From Armatimonadota bacterium (GTDB taxonomy: Bacteria > Sysuimicrobiota > Sysuimicrobiia > Sysuimicrobiales > Sysuimicrobiaceae), in assembly GCA_031460175.1 (NCBI GenBank), contig JAVKGW010000002.1, positions 62,001 through 126,000 of the forward strand: DNA of 64,000 nt. Reading direction: 5' to 3'. Position numbers and translations under genes: made by a program. Below the pieces are notes generated by a model that searched no databases, was not told the DNA's origin, and worked only from the letters and a program-made list of their open reading frames with translations. This document shows positions 25,797-34,398 of this stretch, piece by piece. How positions within the stretch are numbered: position 1 is the first letter of the stretch; every line of letters starts with the position of its first letter.

Positions 25797-25847
25797 CTCC
25801 TGGAGATTGTACCGACTCTCCGCGGCCTCCGCGATCCATCCGGTCCA

Positions 25848-26906
25848 TCAATTCCCGGTTTCCCAATCCCCCTGCTGGAGCAGGGACGCCACGGCTTCCA
25901 CCGTGGGCTCGATGGGAGCCGGCTTTGGGGCCCGCTCCGCGGCCTCCGGATCTTTGAGCCCGTGCCCCGTGAGCACCGCCACCACCACCCGCCCGGACCG
26001 GAGAAATCCCTCCCGCGCCGCCCGCATCAATCCCGCCACCGCGGCCGCGGACGCGGGCTCCACGAAGAGGCCCTCCTCCGTGGCGAGCCGGCGCTGGGCC
26101 CGGAGGATCTCCTCGTCGCTGACCGCGGCGATGCGTCCCCCCGACTCCCGCACGGCTTCCAGGGCCCCCTGCCAGGAGGCGGGATTCCCGATGCGGATGG
26201 CGCTCGCCACGGTCCGGGGACGTTCCACGGGATGTCCCAGGACGAGGGGCGCAGCCCCCTCCGCCTGGAACCCCCACATGGCGGGTCTCGGTTCCACCCG
26301 GGCCTCGCAGAACCCGCGCCAGTAGGCGGTGATGTTGCCCGCGTTGCCCACGGGAAGGGCCACGATGTCCGGTGGTCCTCCCAGGGCCTGGAGGATCTCG
26401 AAGGCCGCGGTCTTCTGTCCCTCCAGGCGGTGCGGGTTGATGGAGTTCACCACCGCGAGGGGCAACACCTCCGCGCAGGCCCGCACGAGTCGCAAGGCCA
26501 CGTCAAACCCGCCCGGGAGGAAGGCGACCCGGGCCCCGTGCATACGGGCCTGCGCCAGCTTCCCACCCGCCACCGCGTCTTTCGGAAGGAGCACCACGCA
26601 CCGCAGTCCCGCCCGGGCCGCGTACGCGGCCGCGCTGGCCGCGGTGTTCCCCGTGGAAGCGCAGATCACCCCGCGCGCGCCCGCCTCCATGGCCTTGGCC
26701 ACCGCCACCACCATGCCCCGGTCCTTGAAGGAGCCCGTGGGGTTCGCGCCCTCCCACTTGAAGTACAGCTCGATGCCGAGTTCGGGCCCGAGGGCGGTGG
26801 AGGGGATGAGGGGGGTATTGCCCTCCAGGAGGGTGAGGGGGGGAGTCCGATCCGTGACGGGGAGCCGGTCGCGGAAAGCCGCGAGGATCCCCGGCCACGG
26901 TTTCAC
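25848..26906 (-). CDS. thrC: Threonine synthase, conventional short form
   Basis: ThrC converts O-phosphohomoserine to threonine with PLP. The 352-residue protein has EGNTPLIPS, the PLP-lysine motif NPTGSFKDRGM (K61), CASTGNTAASAAAYAARAG and the phosphate-binding PVGNAGNITAYWRGF. It lacks an N-terminal zinc ribbon. GTG 26906 overlaps the pheA stop (GTGA). A second, divergent homologue lies at 45155-46378, while the only homoserine kinase in the window is beside that copy. This copy looks like the housekeeping threonine enzyme, in one operon with hom and lysC. Confidence 0.93.
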   Translation of the reverse strand: MKPWPGILAAFRDRLPVTDRTPPLTLLEGNTPLIPSTALGPELGIELYFKWEGANPTGSFKDRGMVVAVAKAMEAGARGVICASTGNTAASAAAYAARAGLRCVVLLPKDAVAGGKLAQARMHGARVAFLPGGFDVALRLVRACAEVLPLAVVNSINPHRLEGQKTAAFEILQALGGPPDIVALPVGNAGNITAYWRGFCEARVEPRPAMWGFQAEGAAPLVLGHPVERPRTVASAIRIGNPASWQGALEAVRESGGRIAAVSDEEILRAQRRLATEEGLFVEPASAAAVAGLMRAAREGFLRSGRVVVAVLTGHGLKDPEAAERAPKPAPIEPTVEAVASLLQQGDWETGN

Positions 26907-27721
26907 GGAGCCGCGGGATACGATCCCAGGACGATCGCCCACCGACACTGTTCCTCCAAGCGGCGCAGGGCCCGCTGCACCCGCAATTCGTCCACGTGTC
27001 CCTCGAAGTCCACGTAGAACACGTACTCCCACACCGCATTCCGAGCCGGCCGGGACTCCAGCTTCGTGAGGTTGAGGCCCTCTTCCGCGAAGGCGCCCAA
27101 GGCGCGGTAAAGGGCCCCGGGGCGGTGCTCCGTGGCGAACACCACGGAGGTCTTGCTGGGATCCCGGCGCGGCACGGGCTGGGAAGCGATGCTGAGGAAA
27201 CGGGTGGTGTTCAGGGGGTTGTCGTGGACGTCCTCCGCGAGGACCGTCAGCCCGTATAGATCCGCAGCCCTCCGGCTGGCGATGGCGGCTTCCTCCCGCT
27301 CCCCCCGGGCGGCCACCAGCCGGGCAGCCCCCGCGGTGTCGTAAGCGGGGACGGGCTCGACCCCCAAGCTCCGAAGGAATTCCTCACATTGCGCCAGAGC
27401 CTGCGGGTGGCTGTAGACCCTGCGGATCCCCTCGAGGCGGGCACCGGGGACTCCCAGCAGGCAGTGCGCGATGCGCAGGGAGATCTCTCCCGTGATGGTG
27501 AGCCGGTCATGGAACTCCAGGAGGAGGTCGTAGGTCTCGTTGATGCTGCCCGCCTCCGAGTTCTCCACGGGGACGATCCCGGCCTCGCATGTACCGCCCG
27601 CCACGCTCTCAAAGACCTCCCGCAGGGTGCGGCGGGGTACGGTCTTGACCGGGCCGAAGTGCTGGAGGGCCGCCTCCTCGCTGTAGGCGCCCGCCTCTCC
27701 CTGAAAGGCCACCCGCCGCAT
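26903..27721 (-). CDS. pheA: Prephenate dehydratase
   Basis: PheA converts prephenate to phenylpyruvate for phenylalanine. The 272-residue protein has FQGEAGAYSEEAALQHFG, GIVPVENSEAGSINETYDLL, the catalytic NPLNTTRFLSIA (family TRF motif) and a C-terminal ACT domain (about 193-270, KTSVVFATEHRPGALYRALG; NLTKLESRPARNAVWEYVFYVD) for feedback by Phe. ATG 27721 follows the proC stop with GGAGGTAGG upstream, and the 3' end overlaps thrC. Confidence 0.95.
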   Translation of the reverse strand: MRRVAFQGEAGAYSEEAALQHFGPVKTVPRRTLREVFESVAGGTCEAGIVPVENSEAGSINETYDLLLEFHDRLTITGEISLRIAHCLLGVPGARLEGIRRVYSHPQALAQCEEFLRSLGVEPVPAYDTAGAARLVAARGEREEAAIASRRAADLYGLTVLAEDVHDNPLNTTRFLSIASQPVPRRDPSKTSVVFATEHRPGALYRALGAFAEEGLNLTKLESRPARNAVWEYVFYVDFEGHVDELRVQRALRRLEEQCRWAIVLGSYPAAP

Positions 27722-27722
27722 C

Positions 27723-28535
27723 CTACCTCCGCAGCTCCTGGGCCCGTCGGGCGGCCCGCTGGACCGCCTCCACCACCGCGCCCCGGACGTCCCGCTCCTC
27801 CAGCACTCCCATCCCCGCCATGGTGGTTCCTCCGGGGGAGGTGACCTTTCGGCGCAGCTCCGTGGGATCCTCCCCGGTGTCCCGAAGCATGCAGGCGGCC
27901 CCGAAGACGGTCTGGATCACCAGCTCCCGGGCGATCTGGGGATCCAACCCCGCCCGGATCCCGCCCTCGATGAGGCTCTCCACCAGGAAGAAGACGTATG
28001 CGGGGCCGCTCCCAGAGAGGCCGGTCACCGCGTCCATGAGGCTCTCGGGGACCTCCACCACCTTCCCCACCGCGCCGAACAACTCCCGGACCAGGCGCGC
28101 CTCCTCCTCCCCCGCGTGGCGTCCCAAGGCAAAGGCCGTGACCCCCTCGCGGATGGCGGTGGGGGTGTTGGGCATGGTCCGCACCACGGGAACGCCCGGG
28201 AAGGCCTGCTCCAGGGTCTGGAGGGTGAGGCCGGTCACCACGGAGACCAGCACGTGACGGGCGGATACGTAGGCCGCCAGCTCCTCGAGGACCTCCGGGA
28301 CGTCCTTGGGCTTCACGGCGAGCACCAACACGTCCGAACGGGCGCAGAGCTCGGCCTTGGCCTCCGTCGTCTGGATCCCATAGCGGGCCGCCAGGGCGTG
28401 TAACCGCTCCCGGTTCGCGCGGTTTGCCACCCAGATGCGCTCCGGGCTCACGCGCTCCGTGCTCAACAGGCCCACCAGGAGCGCCTCCGCCATGTTCCCG
28501 GCCCCCACGAACCCGAGGGTGCACCGTTCCAGCAT
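27723..28535 (-). CDS. proC: Pyrroline-5-carboxylate reductase
   Basis: ProC makes proline from pyrroline-5-carboxylate with NAD(P)H. The 270-residue protein has the Rossmann LGFVGAGNMAEALLVGLL, VLAVKPKDV, VVRTMPNTPTAIREG, and the C-terminal GLSGSGPAYVFFLVESLIEGG and KVTSPGGTTMAGM signatures. ATG 28535 has GAGGAG six bases upstream, just below the T-box terminator. It is the first gene of the amino-acid operon and the direct target of the proline T-box. Confidence 0.96.
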   Translation of the reverse strand: MLERCTLGFVGAGNMAEALLVGLLSTERVSPERIWVANRANRERLHALAARYGIQTTEAKAELCARSDVLVLAVKPKDVPEVLEELAAYVSARHVLVSVVTGLTLQTLEQAFPGVPVVRTMPNTPTAIREGVTAFALGRHAGEEEARLVRELFGAVGKVVEVPESLMDAVTGLSGSGPAYVFFLVESLIEGGIRAGLDPQIARELVIQTVFGAACMLRDTGEDPTELRRKVTSPGGTTMAGMGVLEERDVRGAVVEAVQRAARRAQELRR

Positions 28536-28550
28536 CCCCTGCTCCTCAAC

Positions 28551-28800
28551 GAAACGCGCCTCCGCCCTCAAGGACGGAGGCGCCTCCGCGGTACCACCTT
28601 GCTTCCGGGACGGAGATGTCGTCCCAGCCCTCTCCGCGCGGTATCGGGCGCGGCCCGACGGGCTTCCAACCTTTCGGAACGGCCGTTTTCGCCCGTGGCT
28701 CCAGGGCGGGTCCGGGGAACGGATGCCAACGGTGCCTCCCACCCAACCGGGCACCGCTCTCTGCTCGGCCCTGTTTCCCCCTCTCTCCCTTTCCTCGCCG
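28551..28800 (-). ncRNA. T-box riboswitch, proline specifier CCC, upstream of proC
   Basis: The leader has the full T-box layout. Stem I apex AGAGAGCGG...GGTGGGAGG lies around 28764-28733. A CCC specifier (28710-28708) sits in the GGA-CCC-GCCCTGGAG context. The T-box proper, AAGGTGGTACCGCG (28600-28587), carries TGGT to pair with the ACCA end of uncharged tRNA. A nine-pair terminator stem GCGCCTCCG/CGGAGGCGC (28583-28556) is followed by GTTTCGTT. CCC is a proline codon, matching proC. Uncharged tRNA-Pro should stabilise the antiterminator and turn on proC and probably the genes behind it. Confidence 0.88.
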
Positions 28801-28811
28801 AGTTTACGGAT

Positions 28812-28841
28812 TATGTAGCACGCTTCCGCGCCGTCCGTCAA
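28812..28841 (-). promoter_or_regulatory. Promoter of the proC T-box transcript
   Basis: TTGACG (28841-28836) and TACATA (28817-28812) are 18 bases apart on the minus strand, just upstream of the T-box leader. The -35 element contains the TGA stop of rsfS. The placement marks the start of an independent transcript for the amino-acid genes. Confidence 0.6.
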
Positions 28842-29200
28842 CGCGGCCCGGTGGAGGGCACTCCGAACCGCACCACCCGGGCTTCCCCCCACAGGCGCTC
28901 GAGTCGGTAGTACTTCCGCTCCTCGGGCCCAAAGATGTGCACCACCACGTCCCCGTAGTCCAGCAGAACCCAGCGGGCATGCTCCGTGCCCTCCCGGTGC
29001 CGCAGGTGCGCCCCCGCGGCCCGCATGGCCTCCTCCACCGCCTCCGTGATGGCCCGAATCTGTACCGCGGTCTCTCCCGTACAGATGACGAAGTAGTCCG
29101 CGACCAGGGTCTGCCCCCTGAGATCCAGCACCGCCACCGCCTCCGCCTTGTGCTCCTCCGCCGCGTGGGCGGCCAGCAACGCGCGCTCCCGTGCGTCCAA
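28838..29200 (-). CDS. rsfS: Ribosomal silencing factor RsfS
   Basis: RsfS binds L14 and blocks subunit joining in starvation. The 120-residue protein has the family core: AVAVLDLRGQTLVADYFVICTG, IRAITEAVEEAM, GTEHARWVLLDYGDVVVHIF and the EERKYYRLERLW end. The start is taken as TTG 29200 because GGAGGGGG lies eight bases upstream and no ATG or GTG fits; it falls five bases after the nadD stop. The obg-nadD-rsfS order is widely conserved. Confidence 0.9.
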   Translation of the reverse strand: MDARERALLAAHAAEEHKAEAVAVLDLRGQTLVADYFVICTGETAVQIRAITEAVEEAMRAAGAHLRHREGTEHARWVLLDYGDVVVHIFGPEERKYYRLERLWGEARVVRFGVPSTGPR

Positions 29201-29205
29201 GCCGG

Positions 29206-29832
29206 TTACCCCCTCCTCTCGGTGCGGTTGTAGAGTCCGTGCTTGAGGATGTACTGCTCTACCCCCTCCGGCACCAGGTACCGAATGGTGCGTCCCTCCT
29301 GGACCCGCCTGCGGATCTCCGTGCTGGAGATGGCCAGGGCCGGGATCTCCAGGAGGTGGATCCGGTGTCGGTACTCCCGGGCGATGTCGCTGGACTGCCA
29401 CAGATCCCGGTCAATGCTGTAGCCGGGCCTGCTCGCCCCGATGAACTCGCACATGCGCAGGAGCTCCTCCGTCTGGTGCCACTCTCCCCGCAGGATCTGC
29501 CCGATGGCATCCGCACCCGTGATGTAGTACAGGTCGTCCTGCGGATAACGGTTCCGGAAGGCCCGGATGGTGTCCACCGTGTAGCTGGGACCCGGCCGAT
29601 CGATCTCCTCCCGGGAGACGCGGAAGTACGGGTGGGTGGCGGTGGCGAGGACCGTCATGAGGTACCGGTGCTCGGGGTCCGTCACCTCCGAGGGGTCCTT
29701 GTGGGGCGGGCAGCGGTTCGGGATGAAGATCACGAGGTCCAACCGGAGCTGGAACCGGGCCTCCTCCGCGGTGACCAGGTGCCCCAGGTGGATGGGATCA
29801 AAGGTACCGCCCATGATCCCGTACCGTGCCAT
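29206..29832 (-). CDS. nadD: Nicotinate-nucleotide adenylyltransferase
   Basis: NadD makes deamido-NAD from nicotinate mononucleotide and ATP. The 208-residue protein has the nucleotidyltransferase signature GIMGGTFDPIHLGHL (residues 5-19), FIPNRCPPHK, ITGADAIGQIL and the C-terminal ISSTEIRRRV (ISST/SxTxxR motif). ATG 29832 directly follows the obg stop, with GGGAGGGTAG acting as ribosome site. Confidence 0.95.
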   Translation of the reverse strand: MARYGIMGGTFDPIHLGHLVTAEEARFQLRLDLVIFIPNRCPPHKDPSEVTDPEHRYLMTVLATATHPYFRVSREEIDRPGPSYTVDTIRAFRNRYPQDDLYYITGADAIGQILRGEWHQTEELLRMCEFIGASRPGYSIDRDLWQSSDIAREYRHRIHLLEIPALAISSTEIRRRVQEGRTIRYLVPEGVEQYILKHGLYNRTERRG

Positions 29833-31002
<1,170 letters not shown>

Positions 31003-31266
31003 TCACGCGGGGGAAACGGGAAGAACGCTGACCTGGCGGCGGTCCCGCCCTCTGGGTTCGAAGACCACCACCCCATCCACGAGGGCGAAGAGGGTGTCGT
31101 CCTTTCCGATGCCCACGTTCCGACCGGGCCAGAACCGGGTTCCCCGCTGGCGCACGAGGATGCTGCCCGCGGTCACGTACTGCCCCGCGAACCGCTTCAC
31201 ACCCAGACGCTGGCCCGCGCTGTCGCGGCCGTTCCGGCTGCTCCCGCCCGCCTTCTTCTGCGCCAT
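31003..31266 (-). CDS. rpmA: 50S ribosomal protein L27
   Basis: The 87-residue protein begins [16 protein letters not shown], the mature L27 N-terminus that reaches the peptidyl-transferase centre, followed by [19 protein letters not shown] and [13 protein letters not shown]. Firmicutes normally make L27 with a short extension removed by the Prp protease encoded between rplU and rpmA. Both extension and prp are absent here, where only six bases separate the genes. Confidence 0.97.
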   Translation of the reverse strand: MAQKKAGGSSRNGRDSAGQRLGVKRFAGQYVTAGSILVRQRGTRFWPGRNVGIGKDDTLFALVDGVVVFEPRGRDRRQVSVLPVSPA

Positions 31267-31272
31267 CCGACC

Positions 31273-31587
31273 TCACCTCCCATGCTCGATGCGCTCGATG
31301 CGGACCGCGGTGTACGGCTGACGGTGCCCGAGCCGGCGACGGTAACGGACCTTCGGCTTGAACTTGAACACGAGGATCTTGGGGAACCTGCCCTGTTCCA
31401 CGATCCGGCCCACCACCCGGGCCCCCTCCACGAAGGGGCTTCCCACCACCGTCTCCCCGTCGGAGAGCATCAACACGCGATCTAGGACCACCTCGTCTCC
31501 CGCCTGCCCGGGCAGCTTCTCCAGACGGACCACCTCGCCCTCCCGAACCCGGACCTGCTTGCCCCCGGACTCGATCACCGCGTACAC
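31273..31587 (-). CDS. rplU: 50S ribosomal protein L21
   Basis: The 104-residue protein has the family start MYAVIESGGKQVRVREGE and the C-terminal signature VFKFKPKVRYRRRLGHRQPY. It is first of the rplU-rpmA pair, 69 bases after purR's opposite end of the intergenic gap upstream. Confidence 0.97.
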   Translation of the reverse strand: MYAVIESGGKQVRVREGEVVRLEKLPGQAGDEVVLDRVLMLSDGETVVGSPFVEGARVVGRIVEQGRFPKILVFKFKPKVRYRRRLGHRQPYTAVRIERIEHGR

Positions 31588-31656
31588 GGGATCCCTCCTC
31601 CTCTCGACCGGGCCGATTGTAACAGGGGAGGCCGTCCGCCCGCAACCGCTCGGGGG

Positions 31657-32544
31657 TCAGGCGGGAAGGGCAAGCACCGCGTCGCTTGGCCGGACCACCG
31701 GCCCTCCCCGCTCGTCCGTGCCCTCGAACACCAGGAGGGCGAAGTAGTCCTCCACCAGCTTCTCCCGTGGCTCCCGGGAGGCGATGAACACGCCGACCCC
31801 CACCACCTCCGCGCGGAACTCCCGCATGAGGTCGTACATTCCCCGCACCGTCCCTCCCCCCCGCAGGAAATCGTCCACGAACAGGACCCGCTGGCCTTCC
31901 CGGATGGCCCGAAGGGGAAGGCTCATCTGCTGGACCATCCGGGAGGAACCCGAGAGGTAGTTGACGGTGACCGCGGGGCCTTCCGTGACGCGTCCCGCCC
32001 GTCGGATGGTCACGAGGGGCACGTTGAAGGCCCGGGCGGTCATGAAGGCCACGGGGATCCCCTTGACCTCCATGGTCAGGACCACGTCCGGCCGACGATC
32101 GGCGAAGTACGTGGCGAACGCCTCCCCAACCTGCTCCACGATGGAGGGCGTGGAGAGCAGATCGGTGGTGTACAGGAATCCGCCGGGCAACAGGCGGTAC
32201 GGGGTACTCAGCTTCGCGCTCAGCTCCTCCGCCACCGCCCGGATGCGGCGGGGGTCCCGCTCGGGGACGTAGCGCACACCCCCCGCGGCGCCCGCCAGGG
32301 TCTCGATCCGCCCCAGCCCGAACCGCTGAAAGGCCACCCGCAGGGCCGCGATGTCCTCGCTGATGGTGGACTTCGCGACCCCCAGCATCTGCATGAACAC
32401 ATTCAGGGAGTGTACCTTGTAGGGCTCCGCCCGCAGCAGGTGGGCGATGTACAGCATGCGCTCCCCCCGACGTAGGCGGGGGGAGGCCGTCGCGCCCCTC
32501 CGCACGGCATCCATGGCTTTCCGGGCGTCCGATCCCCTGGCCAT
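31657..32544 (-). CDS. purR: Pur operon repressor PurR (Bacillus type)
   Basis: PurR represses purine genes and senses PRPP. The 295-residue protein has an N-terminal winged helix (about 28-80, including KSTISEDIAALR) and a phosphoribosyltransferase-like domain whose PRPP loop reads VLFVDDFLRGGGTVRGM (about residues 214-230). ATG 32544 has GGAGGGAG upstream, overlapping the stop of the preceding gene; an ATG at 32571 lies inside that gene. The ispE-(NTP transferase)-purR order matches Bacillus ispE-purR apart from the insertion. Confidence 0.93.
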   Translation of the reverse strand: MARGSDARKAMDAVRRGATASPRLRRGERMLYIAHLLRAEPYKVHSLNVFMQMLGVAKSTISEDIAALRVAFQRFGLGRIETLAGAAGGVRYVPERDPRRIRAVAEELSAKLSTPYRLLPGGFLYTTDLLSTPSIVEQVGEAFATYFADRRPDVVLTMEVKGIPVAFMTARAFNVPLVTIRRAGRVTEGPAVTVNYLSGSSRMVQQMSLPLRAIREGQRVLFVDDFLRGGGTVRGMYDLMREFRAEVVGVGVFIASREPREKLVEDYFALLVFEGTDERGGPVVRPSDAVLALPA

Positions 32545-32551
32545 CTCCCTC

Positions 32552-33307
32552 CTATCCCGGCCGGGCTCCAAGGGCCTGCGTGATCCGTTGAAGGGTCTCC
32601 GGCCGGTTCAGGTCCACGTCCACCGCGAGCTCCGGCCGATGGCAGATCACCGCCTTGCCCCGGATCCCCGCGATCGCCCGGACCCGCTCCTCCACATCCG
32701 CGATGCGAAGCCGCCCGAGCGCGTACTTCACCACGTACTGAGGTCCAAACAGGCTTGCCAGCCGGGCCGGGTTCTTCCGGATCTCCACCACCTCCCGGAT
32801 CGTGGGTTCAAGGCGCTCGAGGATCCCCGGACGTACGAGAACCATCCCCCCGCCCGTGAACACGCCTTCCACCGTCCGCACGTAGGTCTTGCGGAGCCCC
32901 GGAAACGACGCCTCCACCGCCTCCCGGGGGACGATGGGGTAGTACACCTCCACCCCCTCCTCCCGGCACCTTCCGAGGAACTCGGAGACGGCCTGAGGGG
33001 TAAGCAGCGGAAGATCCGAGGCCACGAGGAGGACCCACGGAGAGGGGGCCAGCGCCCTCAGCCCCGCCAAGGCATTCCCCAGGAGATCCTGGGTCTCCGG
33101 GATCCGGAGATCGCACAGGTCCACTGCGCCCTCCGGGATCTCCGCAGGCCCCACGAGGACAATGCGCCCCACCTCGGGAGCGGCGCGCAAGGCCCGCATC
33201 ACCCGCTCCACCATGGGAATCCCGGCTATGGGAAGGAATGCTTTGTTGGGAAGGCCCTCCGCGAGACCCGGCTCCCGCCCTCCCCCTGCCAGGACCACCG
33301 CGTCCAC
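32552..33307 (-). CDS. MobA-like nucleotidyltransferase
   Basis: The 251-residue protein begins VDAVVLAGGGREPGLAEGLPNKAFLPIAGIPM, a nucleotide-binding loop (AGG...K) of sugar-nucleotide or cofactor NTP transferases, with VASDLPLLTPQAV as the metal-binding aspartate segment (about 95-107). No lipid, sugar or cofactor specificity can be assigned. It lies between ispE (two-base gap) and purR (seven-base gap), where Bacillus has no gene between; glmU follows purR there. GTG 33307 is preceded by the ispE stop and a GGTGAGG site. Homologues next to ispE in other thermophiles suggest a stable partnership. Confidence 0.75.
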   Translation of the reverse strand: MDAVVLAGGGREPGLAEGLPNKAFLPIAGIPMVERVMRALRAAPEVGRIVLVGPAEIPEGAVDLCDLRIPETQDLLGNALAGLRALAPSPWVLLVASDLPLLTPQAVSEFLGRCREEGVEVYYPIVPREAVEASFPGLRKTYVRTVEGVFTGGGMVLVRPGILERLEPTIREVVEIRKNPARLASLFGPQYVVKYALGRLRIADVEERVRAIAGIRGKAVICHRPELAVDVDLNRPETLQRITQALGARPG

Positions 33308-33309
33308 CC

Positions 33310-34179
33310 TCACCGCTCCAGCTCCGCGAAGGTCCGGGTGAGGATCACCTGCCCGGGGAAGGTGCCGGAGAGGACCTGGGCGGAGCCGCGGGCTGTGGCC
33401 TCCTCCCCGAACAGGCCGAACACCGCGGGCCCCGTGCCGGTCATGGAGACCCCCAGGGCTCCCGTGCCCCTCAGGCGCTCCAGGAGCTCCGCCACCAGGG
33501 GGTACCGGGCGCACACCACGGGCGTGAAGACGTTGCTCAGCCGGGCCGCCACACCCCGGACGTCTCCTGCGCGCAGGGCCTGGATGGTCCCCTCCGTGTC
33601 CGGGCGGTGCGCGACCCCTTCACGGTCCAGGGATTCATAGGCCCACCGGGTGGAGATGCCAAAGTCCGGGCAGAGCAGCACCACCCAGGTGCTCGGGAGG
33701 GTCGGCAGGTACTGAAGCCGCTCCCCTCGCCCCGTGGCCAGGGCGGCGCCCCCCGCCAGGAAGAAGGGGACGTCCGAGCCGATCCGGGCTGCCAGGGTCA
33801 AAAGCTCCCGTCCGTCCAGCCGCAGCTTCCACAGCTGCGCGAGCCCCAAAAGGGTCACCGCGGCATCCGAGGATCCGCCCCCAAGACCGGAGGCGGGAGG
33901 GATGTGCTTGTGGAGCTCGATCTCGATGCTCCGGTCCACCCCGTAGGTGTCCCGGAGCAGCTGGGCAGTCCGGAACACGAGGTTCTGCTCATCCGTGGGG
34001 ACCGCCCGGTGGTCGCACCGCACCGTGATGCCCCGCTCCGCTTCCCGCAGGATTACGGTGTCGTGGAGTTCCAGGGCGTGCAGAACCGTCACGATCTCGT
34101 GGTAACCGTCCGGGCGCCGGCCGAGGACGTCCAGGGTCAGGTTGATCTTCGCGTAGGCGTTGAGCCGCAGCTCCTTCAC
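33310..34179 (-). CDS. ispE: 4-diphosphocytidyl-2-C-methyl-D-erythritol kinase
   Basis: IspE phosphorylates CDP-methylerythritol in the MEP pathway. The 289-residue GHMP kinase has AYAKINLTLDVLGRRPDGYHE, the ATP loop PPASGLGGGSSDAAVTLLGL (about 94-113), IGSDVPFFL and the C-terminal MTGTGPAVFGLF motif. It is in the yabE-rsmA-ispE-purR order of Bacillus, but an LCP gene on the other strand separates it from rsmA. Confidence 0.96.
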   Translation of the reverse strand: MKELRLNAYAKINLTLDVLGRRPDGYHEIVTVLHALELHDTVILREAERGITVRCDHRAVPTDEQNLVFRTAQLLRDTYGVDRSIEIELHKHIPPASGLGGGSSDAAVTLLGLAQLWKLRLDGRELLTLAARIGSDVPFFLAGGAALATGRGERLQYLPTLPSTWVVLLCPDFGISTRWAYESLDREGVAHRPDTEGTIQALRAGDVRGVAARLSNVFTPVVCARYPLVAELLERLRGTGALGVSMTGTGPAVFGLFGEEATARGSAQVLSGTFPGQVILTRTFAELER

Positions 34180-34398
34180 CGGGGCCTCCCTCGGAGGGTC
34201 AGGCCCGTCCCTTCCTCGGAATCCACCGGGTTCCCTCCGCGCATCCGAACGATCCCTCCAGGGGTGCCGGAAGTTCCTTTCCTTCTTGGACGGAAACCCC
34301 CCGGAATCCTACCGAACCGGAGGGAGATCCGAAAGTGGTGCGCGGCGGGGAAATCCGGTATGCTTGGAAACTGCGCGAGGCTGACGGAGGAGGTGGTG

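Noticed and set aside
24987-27017. Open frame of 676 codons on the plus strand
   Set aside because: It is the antisense shadow of hom, thrC and pheA, which are all certain.
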